Below, piece after piece: positions 41,823 to 53,120 of a stretch of 64,000 nucleotides of DNA. The stretch is from Sordaria brevicollis (taxonomy: Eukaryota > Ascomycota > Sordariomycetes > Sordariales > Sordariaceae): the NCBI GenBank assembly GCA_033439795.1, contig JAUTDP010000007.1, forward strand, positions 2,480,001 to 2,544,000, given 5' to 3'. The first letter of the stretch is position 1. Every line of letters begins with the position of its first letter. A program made the translations under genes and the position numbers. The notes beneath the pieces are model-generated. The model saw only the letters and a program-made list of their open reading frames with translations, had not been told where the DNA came from and did not search any database.

Positions 41823-44800
41823 GGCTGAGATGAAGCAAAGGGTCGAGGGGGCCCCAGAGTTCGATTTACTTTGCAAGGGATGCGCAAAAGTCGAGTGTGT
41901 GTCTCGGCTATGGTAAAATATGGCGGTAAGGGTATTAACGACGGCGTAGGCCAGTGATCGTAACGATTTCAAGTAGGCGACATCAGTTCACGGCAACTGA
42001 GAAGCGATTAGATGATCGAATTGGAATCTTGTCCTTAGTGAATGGACATCGAGGTTTCGTAAAAGGTTATGGAACTGGCGAGACAGCTATGGTATAAGCA
42101 ACGGAATCAAGGAGGGAGAGGGCACACAGCATACAGGACTGAAGCCCACTTCAGTTGCAACCACTGTGGCAGTCTTGTTGCCAGATCGTGTACGGGCTGT
42201 AAATAGGAACGAAGCGGCACAAACTCCCCGTCTCACCGGGAACGGGTTAGGAAGATAGTGGGTTGTGTTTGGAGATGGGGGATTCTACCTTTTGGATGTT
42301 CAGTTCAGCAATCTGGCGATGTGGCCTAGACTGCCCCTGCACCTAGAAAACCATCCCGCCACAGCGCAGGGGCAATGCACACAGACGGGGGACCGATCGG
42401 ACGTGCAAGTCAAAGGTCGGGCAGGCGAGGACGAGGGGCAGCTGGTGCAGGGGCAGTTGCCAGGCGGAGGGAAGGAGCAACCTGAGGCCGGGGAGTCAGC
42501 CCGGATGGACCCTGTAAGAGGCGGCAGTTCAGGTGGGGGGGCTAGATTTTGGGGCTCCCTCCACTGGCTCCTTGTAAGGGGAGTGTCAGCATTGCATTTT
42601 GCGCCGTTACAAGATGTCGATTTCCACCCCCTCGACACCAGTTTACCACAAAAGCGTCTTTCTACCAATCACACCTTGTGTTCATCAGAACCGATCACCG
42701 AGATTTTCAAGCAGGTATTTGTTTTGGAGATGAACGCCAGAAGCAGTCTTCCATATCCAGGTGTCCAGGGATGGGATCTTAGCGATGTTCCATATGATCA
42801 AACGTCCCATCTTCCGCCTTTCCTGTCTTCCAGCCGACACTCTAGCCGTTTTCGCCATGCGAGACAAGGCGAAACCTATAGGATCATCTAATGCTCTGGC
42901 TTGTACCTAAAGAAGATGGTCATCTCACCGGGGAGAATAGTCTCCATATAACCGGCATTTTCTCTACCTTCGGTACCAATACAGACGATGGCAACAGCGA
43001 CAGCATTTCCATCGACACCGCATACCAAATCACCACATCTGTAGTAGCGGTATTCATATTGCCTGCGGAAGGACAACGTGGCTTCGAAACGTGTTTGTGT
43101 GACGGGGCGTCTGCGCATGGTGTAAGGTCTTTCCGCTTTCTCACCTCAATAGCGTTGAAGAGGCTTCTGTGGTGATGAGGTTGTTCCCTTGGTACTCGAC
43201 CCTCGTCAAAGAATCCAAAGGCTTCCCACCCACAGCCAACCGAACTCGGCCAGACAGCCATATGCATCCCATGGCCGCATAAAGGGAGAAGAAAGGGACA
43301 ACTTCTTTGTTTCGCCTCCAGTAGGTACCTGAAGCATTCTGCTAATAGGCAATGCCCGCGAGTATTTTGGGCAAGGTGCGCACCTCCAGTTTTGACCTTC
43401 TGGAGCTTATATGGAACAGACGCTCAGGTACCCCAGCCACCACCTACATGTTTGACGAGTGGATGCTTAAACACTTGATTTGAGCACTCCCTTTCTTCGA
43501 TCACTTCAGCCTTGCGGAAGAAAGACAGGAGATAGGCACGACCTTTGATGCAGCACTCGGACTTGATAATGCCGGGTTGAATCCATCCTGAACATGTACA
43601 GAATACAGACAATGATTGGCGATTGGGGCGTATCTTGCACCAGCAGCGGCCCGCCATACCTCACCTCCGCCTTGGACATTGGTGGATACAATGCTCTGTC
43701 CCCGAGACAAACGTCGTCTGAAATTTGATGCTTCTTCCCATGGTGACCAAGTGCCAGCCACCGGCATTTTGGATTTCGTCATGTTGTTGAAGCACAAGAC
43801 GGGAACTCTGAAGGTTAGAGCAACGGCTGCTCACTATCGGCTATCCATGCGCTGCGTTTGGGTCACCTCACGGTCGCCGTCCCCTCTCACCAGTCTCACC
43901 CCCTGACCTTGACGGCCAGCCTCCTCACCTTGCCCAATTAAGTCTAGCGGCGCTGGAATCAAGGTCTGACGGGTGGGATCTCCCGCCTTTTCTTCTCTCG
44001 GGAATGTCACTCCTTGTTAGCTCAAACTCCAGTTTCGGTCCCCGCAAACCCGCTTCTTCAAAGGGCGCGTTTCAATTTTCCAACCGTTGATCCGTTTCCC
44101 ATACAAATTTGACCCCTGTTGTTGTTATGCAGTGTATATGCAGTTGATCACACTGCAGATGGCCAAAAGAAGACGTGAAGGATTTCAACTTGTATCTTTT
44201 TGACTAGGGCCCCTGTAAACCCCCTGTAAACCCCCTGTAAATGACAGGTCGCCCGCATTTAACCTGGTCAACTTCCTAAAGGAGCATGGCAGCATGCCAA
44301 GGCTGGTTGATCCGGATACACAAGAAAACGATGTGTATTGGCTGTTGATCCAGTACAAGTGCACCCCAGTCAACACTGCAGATTTTAGCTTTGTACCCAG
44401 ATCAACCGACTCGAGCAACGGTTGGAAAATTGAAACGCGCCCAAAGTTGTTCACAAACAACGAAAAGTTGCAATCAAGTTGGTGAAGCCCCAAGGCTGAG
44501 GTTCGTCCAAACCTGGGAGATGCGCAGAGGACAGACGAACATGTGCTTGGCGACCAGATGGCAGAAGATTTAGAAGAATGGGACGGAAGACTGAAACGTG
44601 ATTCGGTTTGCGCTGAGAGGTTGGCTTTCCACTGAATCTCTATCCGACTGCCCGATTCCGAATCCCGCCCTGCTGCAGCAGAAAAGTGCTGCAGGAAGTC
44701 TGCAGAAAGTATGCAGCGAGTAACCATTCAGCTCAAGTCAATTGTCCAGGGCAGGGCATGGCAGGGCATGGCATTGAGCAACCTGAGCCCATCGAGCCCA

Positions 44801-45516
44801 AATAACAAACGGCGCCAAAATTATGACTGGCTTTTTTAGCTGAGGAGTACCTCAGTCTTGCCCTTGATCATCACCGTCTATGAGGTACAATATACACCTA
44901 CGGAGCTCCCACTAACTATCGCGACAGCTTCCTTGGAAACAAATTCGCGCCCAAAAGCAACCTCGCAAGCTCCGCCCTAGTTATTACCTACTTTTCTCTC
45001 CTCCTTCTAAGCTCTCCCACCACTTATATATACTCATCTTTCTCTATAAATGCTTTCATCCCAACATTGACACTCAAGCTGATCTCTTCCTTGCTGCGTC
45101 TCGACGTTCTTCGGCGGGGCCACTAAGAGAATTGACACCTCCTGCGGCAGAGGCAGATCCAATGCTGCTCTAAAGATCTTCTAGACGGCTTCGACACACT
45201 ACGTACATCTACTGCATAGCAACTGCTCCTGGCGTACCAACTGCTGGTTACAGATCCTGCGGAGAGAGTACCTACATTTGGGCTGCAAGGGCGCATGTGT
45301 CTTCTCAACATTGGCTGCTAGTTATGGCTGGGCTGGCTAGCTAGGATATCACCAACCGCTCGCTCGTGATAGTTACCAGCCTCCAGTCGCTCCCAGGCAT
45401 CGAGGTCAGCCAGCCTCTGAGGATCAGCCTTCAGTCAGCTTACGGGGGGTTTTGAACACACAATCGGCTTTTTTATTTTTACGACTAGTCAAGAAACGAA
45501 CAAACAACACGTCAAA
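41823..45516. other. Long divergent intergenic region, kex2 / PhoD-like gene
   Basis: About 3.7 kb without a supported gene; frames up to 208 codons (42265-42891, +) show no domain. Small features: three tandem copies of CCCCTGTAAAC at about 44210-44242, two GGGCATGGCAG-type repeats near 44752-44775, and a TATATA box candidate at about 45023-45030. The last 450 bp read as a 5' leader containing at least one tiny upstream frame (ATG near 45324, seven codons). Confidence 0.45.
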
Positions 45517-48500
45517 ATGTCGGCTCCATATTGGGGCCAGCTCCCACCACTAGCTACGGTTCCTAGGAGTCGGCGCATGTCTGGCGATGTGCCGCCGATC
45601 ACCCCAACCGATTCTCGCCAGTCCTTCGACATCCACTCTCAGACCCGTCAAAGACCGAATCGCATCTCTGTCCAGACTACAAAGTCGGAAGCTCAGACTG
45701 ACTCAACTCTCAGCCCTTTCGCATCTCCGACCACCCCAAGCTTCATGGGCCAGGGACTTGCCCCTCCTCCGGCACCAGTGCCGTACGGTGCTGACAGTCA
45801 GTACCCGCCTGAGTTTCTAGAAAAGCGCCGTCGCCGTAGGAGCCAGAACCAAGATCATGTCTTGGATTACACACTCGATCCTGGCCCGCCGCCACCTGCC
45901 GTCCCGGAGGCTCCCCCAGGACCTCCTATGAACTACAGGTATCCGTCTGCCATTGCTGAACAACAGAACTCATACTCGAATCCCTCCACGGGTTCCTCAC
46001 ATATGGCCCAAGACGTGGGCTACGATGGATTCCGCGAAAATCAGACTTCGGTCGGTGACAGGCAGACACCCCGGGACACGGCGGATGCGAGCACGAGTCG
46101 GCGGCCACAGCGTATTGCTACCGGGTCGATGCGTTCGGGAAACATGCCACCGCCAGCCGGAGCAAATAGCCACCGACGGAGGGCTTCTGGTGTTGACCAG
46201 CCGTTACAAAGGAGTACTAGGCGCTCCTCAGCGAGCCAGCCAGCAACTCGACAGAGAATGTTCGCAGACGACCGCTCACCACTTCAGAAACTCCAGCTGA
46301 CCCTGGACAGCATAGCAAAAGGAGAACCAGGGGAAGGACCTACTCCACGAGTCGAAGCCACCGAAGGCCCAGCACAGGAAGTTGCGCCAGAGGACTCAGC
46401 GTTCGAGCAGACCGAAGTCAACACAATTTCGCCGCAAGTGCCTGTTCAGATGCAACATGTCTCATCCGCCATTCAACGCCAGGAACCGCCCCAACAGACC
46501 ATGCCGGTAAGTTCGGCGACTTTGACCAGACCTGATCAAGGCACAGCAGCCGTAAGGGGACCTCTCTCGCAAAATCCTCCTGAAGAAGGACGAACGTACG
46601 GGGCAAACAGTGGACGAGTCGCAAAGACCCAAGTGTCTGATCCGCGGGTTCCAATGAATCCAGCTGTCAACAGTGTCAGAACTTCTAATCTACCACAGCG
46701 CAACCTCAGTTTCCGAGAGCGAGCAGCTAACCAGGAGGCCAAACTGCCCAGTGGCATAAACGAGGCCTTGGGTCCTATGCCCACAGCAAGGAAGGTGGTG
46801 AAGAAGCCGGTTGCAGAGCCATGGCCAAGGCAGAGTCAAGAAAAGCAGGAGGAGGTCGAGGAGCCTGTAGAGACTCGAAACCCTCAACCGGTCGAGAAAC
46901 CGGTTGAGAGAGCTATCAAGGATGACAGAAGCCAGCAGTTCGGTAATATTACCATCGGAGCGAGCGCAGAGCCACCCAGAGCAGCAAGTCAGAGAAAGGC
47001 GGACAAGACACTTAATCGAGCGCCTACCCAGCAATCCCAACCTTCTAGCCAGTATTCTCAGCCTCCTGTCCAGCAACCTGAGCAATATACAGCACCACTT
47101 CAGGAGCGACAAAACCCGGCTCAGAAAGAGCAGGTTCCCCAACAACCCCCCGTTGAAAGTCCCATTCTTCCTGTGGAAAGTCCCGAGATCACAGCCGGAA
47201 AAGTCCCCGTCACATCTTCAAACAACGCTCCCCCGCCCAGCCACCAGCAACAGTATCACCAGCAACAGCAACAGCATCATCAACACCACCAGGCACGGAG
47301 AGACGCCAACCTCGACGACCAAGGAAGAGATGCTAGGCGCGACCGCGATGATGCTGAACCGGGTCACCACCTCTCCAACCTCCTGTATCATGCGCGGGAC
47401 GACCTCGAGCCCGGGCAAGGCGAGTTCCAGCCGACGAGATATCTCGAAGAATGGAAGAATGGGACCGTCGGTACTCTTGGAGGACCACTTCTGGATTTGG
47501 GCAATGCCTCGCCTGCATCGGACAGGAACACGCCTCAGTTTCGGAGACGGGGTACTGGAGGATCCGCGCGGACAAGGCGAGGTGAAGCTTTTGATGGCGA
47601 ATATGATGATACTTATGGTATGTTCATCGCTACACATGCGTCTAGTTTGTGGATAGGCGTGGCCTTGCGAGTGCCTTGTCATGCTATGACCAGCCTTATG
47701 CTTTGGCCTCTACTTCCCTAGTTCTCCCATTTTCTCTTTATCTGCGTTTCGTCACTTTCTTCTCGCGTGTGATGGGAGGCTTGTAATCGCTAACTCACTT
47801 CTTTGTGTATGAAGCTCCCACGAGATTCAAGCCGCCACTCTACCTCAAGTGCGGACCACTGCTTCGGTTCTGCGGTATCCGACATGACCGTGTTGCAACC
47901 CGCTCCCCCAAGCCTGGCGTTGTGTTGGAGAAGGAGATATGGCGAGGCTCGGTCATGATCGTCACTTCAGATGCCGACTCGTCATACGACATCGCCCCTA
48001 CGCTGCGACTTTTTGCTCAACCGGTTGAGCTCTTGCCGCCTCCGCCCAAAATCATACACGGTGATGAGCCCTTGGCAGCAGAGTATGTTGACCCCATCGC
48101 AGGTCATCCCAAAGTAGGACGCAAGGGCGAGACTCTTTATGTCCGGCCGGTCGACCACCTCGAAGAGGGTAAGGACCTTTCGAGGGATGAGACCGACAAC
48201 GGACTGTTCGAGAAATCGAGAAGCGCGCCCGATTCTCTTCCGAACGGCATAATTGACCCGCCTGGCTCTTTCAACGCCCGAAAGAAACGCGCCAAGGTTG
48301 ACGGGGAGAAGGTAGGCAAGTACAAGGATGTTCGCGGATTCCGCCTTCATGCCGAGCGAGGATACACCTTCTGGCGGTTTAACATCGAAGTCGAGCTCCG
48401 CGAGAAACAGCAACGCATTGCCTATCGTATCAACAGAGGCCCGGCAACGGGTTTCTGGGTGCCGGCCAAGGGACAGGCCATGAACATCATGTTCCACAGC

Positions 48501-51129
48501 TGCAACGGCTTCAGCTTGAGCGTCGATCCCAACCAGTTCAGCGGCCCCGACCCCATGTGGCGCGACGTGCTCAACACTCATCAAAGTCAACCGTTCCACG
48601 TCATGATTGGCGGCGGTGACCAAATTTACAACGACAAGTGCATGAGAGAAACAGAACTCTTTAAGGAATGGCTGATGATCAAGAACCCACTGTCCAAGCA
48701 CAACACCCCCTTTAGCGCGGAAATGCAGGACGAGTTGGAGACCTACTACCTGGAGCGATATGCCATGTGGTTCTCCCAGGGACTGTTCGGAATGGCAGCC
48801 TCGCAGATTCCCATGGTCAACATGTATGACGACCACGACATCATCGACGGCTTCGGCTCCTATCCTCATCACTTCATGAACTCCCCGGTGTTTTCGGGTC
48901 TTGGCAACGTTGCGTTCAAGTACTATATGCTTTTCCAGCATCAAAGCGTGGTTGACGAGACGGAGAAATCCGAGCCAAGCTGGATCCTGGGATGCCGGCC
49001 GGGACCGTACATCCAGGAGGTCAGTCGAAGCATGTTCATGTTCCTGGGCGCAAAGGTGGCGTTGTTGGCAGTTGACGCGCGAACCGAGCGGACACGAGAG
49101 GAAGTCATCAGGGAAGACACGTGGAAACGGATCATGGACCGGTGCTATGGCGAAATCGAAAACGGGAAGGTTGAGCATCTCCTGGTTCTTCTGGGTGTGC
49201 CGATTGCGTACCCGAGGTTGGTTTGGTTGGAGAATATGTAGGTTTGCTCCGACCTCCAGGATAAGAATATCTGAAATACTGACATTGAATTGTTAGTTTG
49301 ACTTCCCGTCTGATGGACCCCGTCAAGGCTCTCGGAAAAGCTGGCCTCTTCAAAAACCTCCTCAACCATTTCGACGGAGGCGTTGAGGTCCTGGATGATT
49401 TGGATGATCACTGGACAGCCAAGAACCATAAGGAGGAGCGGGCTATTGTGATCGAAGATCTTCAAGACCTGGCAGCTGACAAGTCAGTGAGAGTTACTAT
49501 TCTCAGGTAAGCATCCGATGGGCACCACAAACCACTCCCCATCAAGTTTCTTTGAAGCTGACCACGTTCTGCAGCGGTGACGTCCACCTCGCAGCCATCG
49601 GCCAGTTCTACTCGAATCCCAAGCTGGGCATACCCAAGGACAAGGACTTCAGGTACATGCCGAACATCATCTCCTCCGCCATCGTCAACACTCCGCCACC
49701 AGACATGTTGGCCGACGTGCTCAACAAGCGCAACAAGGTTCACCACTTTGACCGAGATACGGACGAAGACATGATTCCCATGTTCCAGCAAGGCGTTGAC
49801 GGCAAGCTCCGCAACAACAAACACCTGCTTCCGCACCGCAACTGGTGCTCGATCCGAGTGTACACCCCCGGGAGCACCCCAGATTCCACGCCCGGCCAGT
49901 CTGTAAATGACATCAACGCTTACGGCCAACAACCACCTGCCAAACCCGGTCTCCTGCGTCGCCTCTCGCTTTCCAAATCCCGAAGCCAATCCGGCCCGAC
50001 ATACCGCGGCCCGGACAGCGTGCGCGATCGCACCCGCCCGCCTATTTCAAACGCGTTGCTCCGCACGCTCTCCCGCCGTGGACCCAGCGTCAGCGCCGAC
50101 CAAGTTGTTCCCGGCGGGGTCCCTGGTAGTCCGGCAGGAGGAGGAAAGCCCCCCGGGCTGTTGAAGAGGACGCTCTCAGGCTCGTCCATCAGCGGCAGAG
50201 TCGGGGAGTTCTTCCGCCGCCGCAGTAGTGTCAGCTCCCAGCGGCCTCGGGTTGTCGATGACGGCGGTATCAATGGGACCTGGGGCGCAGAGTCGGATGA
50301 TGAGCAGGCCGTTTACGATGACTATGCTCATGTAAGCGACGAGTATACCATCCCCAAGATCCGCGGTGGTGGTGACAGAGGCATGTCCGCTGCTGGCGTA
50401 GGCTTGCGTGGTGGAGGTGGTGACTACACTCCCCCATTGCCCGGTGGTGGTGGTAACGAGTTCGTCGCCGGTGACGAGAGTTACTTCACTGCCAAACCTG
50501 TCTCTGGCGGTCACAATCGCGGAGCGAGTGCCGGTAGTGGTAACTACCCATCTCCCCCTGTGAGTGGTGGCGGCGGCGGAAATGCTGGTGCTGGTGCCGG
50601 CCGTAATGGCATGGGCATGTTCCAACAATCCCAATCCCGCCAAGCAACGTCCGCCTCCCTACCAAAACGAGGAGACTTCGCGCCCTCTCGACCCTCACCA
50701 CGCGGCGGTATCTTCCGCTCGGCGACAACAGGCGGTGGTGGCAGGGCTATCAAGCGCGGAGAGGTCATACCCCAAGTCATGACCGACGGCGCGCTGGAGG
50801 TCACTCTGAACGTGGAGATCAGCCCGCGCGATCCGGGCGGCAGCACGGTGCCGTACCGCTTGCTGGTGCCCAAGTTATCGTACGAGTATGAGGGCGAGGA
50901 TCATAATGATGAGCTTGATCAGCACGAGCACGAGCCGGAGATGAATGCGATGGTGGGGGAGGAGCATACGCTGAGTCATGGGCAGTTGCAGGCGTTTTTG
51001 GATTCCAGACAGCGGGAGGATGAGGAGAGGGAGATGGGAATGGGGATGGGGATGGGGGGACCGCCGGAGAAGAGTAGTGGCGGTGGAGGTATCAGAAGGC
51101 TGTTGAGTTTGAAGAGAAGTGGTCGATGA
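45517..51129 (+). CDS. Very large PhoD-like phosphatase-domain protein
   Basis: Four exons, 45517-47617, 47815-49237, 49297-49506 and 49575-51129, encode 1762 residues; intron 1 ends in an AAG acceptor. Residues 1-700 are disordered: Pro/Gln/Ser-rich, with basic patches (KRRRRR) and Gln/His runs near 565-590. The PhoD_2-type metallophosphatase domain follows (about 700-1350): FWVPAKGQAMNIMFHSCNGF, MIGGGDQIYND, MVNMYDDHDIIDGFGSYP, LLVLLGVPIAYPRLVW and GDVHLAAIGQFYSNPK; the Asp/His clusters in GGGDQ, DDHD and GDVH are the metal ligands. The tail is Gly/Ser-rich and ends RRLLSLKRSGR. Fungal homologues are annotated as PhoD-like phosphatases of unknown substrate. No signal peptide is present, so a cytosolic or membrane-peripheral location is likely. 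Splice joins are supported by conserved sequence across each junction. Confidence 0.9.
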
Positions 51130-52120
51130 TTGATGAAACAAAAAAGGTGGGACGGGATGGGATGTAATTCTAAGTTATGGGCGATTTCCTCAGTGTTGTA
51201 GTCTTGGGTTGGGGTTTCATGCTGTTATGTCGAGAGTGCATGTGAAGCAGGTACAGATGGATGTGAGGCATCTAGATAACGATTAACGATTTGATGAATG
51301 CATATGTATACTGGCCTACGATACATACCGTATTAACTCGGGAGCAAGGGTTTTAGGGGTTGAGGGTTAACTATGAGGAAGATTTGGGGTCTTCACATTT
51401 TCCTTACTATAACCCTTCCCCTGAGGCACATGTTGCTTAAATTCTCACAGTTGACCCTCGACCCCTAAAACCCTTGCTCCCGAGTCTATACGGTAGTACT
51501 TCTCCTGCGAAACTGAGGTCCCGGCCAACTGACGATGAAGAAGTTCGTTTGTGAAGTTGGCGACAATTGTCCCGATGGCCTTCCTTCTATAAACGCGAAC
51601 GGGCCTCCTGATTGGGCACGATCACACAGGTCTAGATAAGCCGCTATCGCCCTTTTTAGTGGGGATGACGATATGAACGGCGTCGATGTGACGGGAACTT
51701 GTTGAGCTGGTTCAACAACCCGTCTTTCTTTGGTCCTGTTTTTCCCTTCCTTGGTTGTCGCATCGGTTCATTTCAGTTCTGTAATTACTTCAATTGTTTG
51801 CGCCCTTTCATCCTATTCATCACCTATTAGTCAAATCTTTGGAACCGCCCACATTTCATCTTCCTCTTACCGACCAGGTACCTATGTTTTGGTACCCAAA
51901 GCTGATCAACCCAATCGAGACATACGAATACCCTTCGGGCTTTCCGACCGATCTACTACTCTTCCAGTGCGATTCGATTTGACCCCGAAAACAGAGGTTT
52001 TTCTTGTGTTGCGCTCGTCACTGGCGATCATCAAGCATACCTAATTGCGCCCACGATACGGCGACTTCTAGAGGACAGCAGAAAAATACCCCAGCCGCCC
52101 GTACAAGTACACTTTTGCGG
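51130..52120. other. Intergenic with foldback element, PhoD-like gene / ypt35
   Basis: About 1 kb holding the 166-bp foldback element at 51328-51493 and then the ypt35 promoter. No other gene seen. Confidence 0.5.
51328..51493. mobile_element. TA-flanked 166-bp foldback (MITE-like) element
   Basis: Arms of about 50 bp (51328-51377 and 51444-51493) are inverted copies with about five mismatches, and the block ACTCGGGAGCAAGGGTTTTA is identical in both. The ends read TA-CCGTAT and ATACGG-TA, so the hairpin is bounded by TA on both sides, as for Tc1/mariner-derived MITEs. The loop is about 66 bp and non-coding. It lies about 200 bp after the PhoD-like stop and could act as a terminator-like hairpin in that transcript. 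It differs in sequence from the element at 23.4 kb. Confidence 0.75.
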
Positions 52121-53120
52121 ATGGCGTCAGACATGGAAGCGCAACATCCACATCACCAAGAAGACCAGGATGAGCTTTCTCCCAACGGTGATATCTCCAA
52201 TGGCCATGGAGGAGAAGGCGCCATAGAAGTTGAAAACGAGCTACCTTCTCTACGACCCACGACGCCGACGACAACGTCCAAGCCAACCACCACCTCTGGG
52301 CGCCCACCACAAGAATCTTCCGACAACGAAGACGATGCCCTTGGCACCAGCTCCGCAGAAGACGGCTTCTCTCAAGACGACCACGGCTCCGAGCTGGTGA
52401 CCTCCCCGCCATCGGTGACGTCGCCGCCATACTGGGCGCACGGACACGACCACACAAGAGGAGGAAGAGGAGGAGGAACACGGCATGCAAGGACCATGTC
52501 GAGCGTGTCGGCGGAAAGCGATCTGCCACCGGGCGCCATTACGCTGCAGGACAACGAGCACGACGACGGGCCGGACGGGGCAAATGTCTACGGGCGCGAC
52601 CGCAATCGGGCGTGTTGGGCTAAGAAAGTTGATATTGTCGATTATATTCTGGTGAATGGGGGAACAGCGAACATTGGGGCGTTTGTGGTTTGGAATATTC
52701 GCGTTGAGACTTTGAACGTAGGTTCTATTACTTCTTGGCAAACTGAAGCTTTGGAGGGATTTATGCTGACCATAACGATCACAGGGCTCACGAATGAACA
52801 TAAGAAAACGATACTCGGAATTCGACGGTCTCAGGAAACGGCTCGTCCAGACCTTTCCAAACTTCGAGGCCGCTGTACCGCCATTACCTCCCAAGAGCAT
52901 CTTGCACCGGTTTCAACCCAAGTTTCTTGAAAAGAGGAGGGCGGGACTGCAGTATTTTCTAAAGTACGTATTACCACATTCCCCAAAAAGAAAGAGAGAA
53001 TGAAAAGAGGGAGTCAAACGGTTTTACTTACCTTTGCATGATTGAACACAAAACAGCTGCATTCTTCTCAACCCAGAATTCTCGGGATCTCCTGTTTTGA
53101 AGGAGTTTCTCTTCTCATGA
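52121..53120 (+). CDS. ypt35: Endosomal/vacuolar PX-domain adaptor Ypt35
   Basis: Three exons, 52121-52717, 52785-52963 and 53057-53120, give 279 residues. The N-terminal 160 residues are disordered and acidic (PPQESSDNEDDALG, SAEDGFSQDD). A compact PX domain follows: FVVWNIRVETLN, MNIRKRYSEFDGLRKRLVQ, VPPLPPKSILHRFQPKFLE and RRAGLQYFLK, with the last exon supplying CILLNPEFSGSPVLKEFLFS at the C-terminus. R-Y-S-E-F and PPLPPK are the usual phosphoinositide-binding landmarks. Yeast Ypt35 binds PI3P and recruits the lipid-transfer protein Vps13 to endosomes and vacuoles. The short 3' exon was placed by the conserved PEFSGSPVLKEFL ending; reading through the donor instead would end in an unrelated tail. 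The frame is open upstream to 52004, but the extra residues have no family support. Confidence 0.88.

Noticed and set aside
42265..42891. 208-codon frame on + in the kex2/PhoD-like intergenic region
   Set aside because: Low-complexity, with no recognisable motif, no splice context and no signal peptide; the opposite strand is also open over 122 codons, which suggests a GC-driven chance frame.
47982..49178. 398-codon minus-strand frame inside the PhoD-like gene
   Set aside because: Antisense to a conserved metallophosphatase domain with correct splice joins; no independent features.
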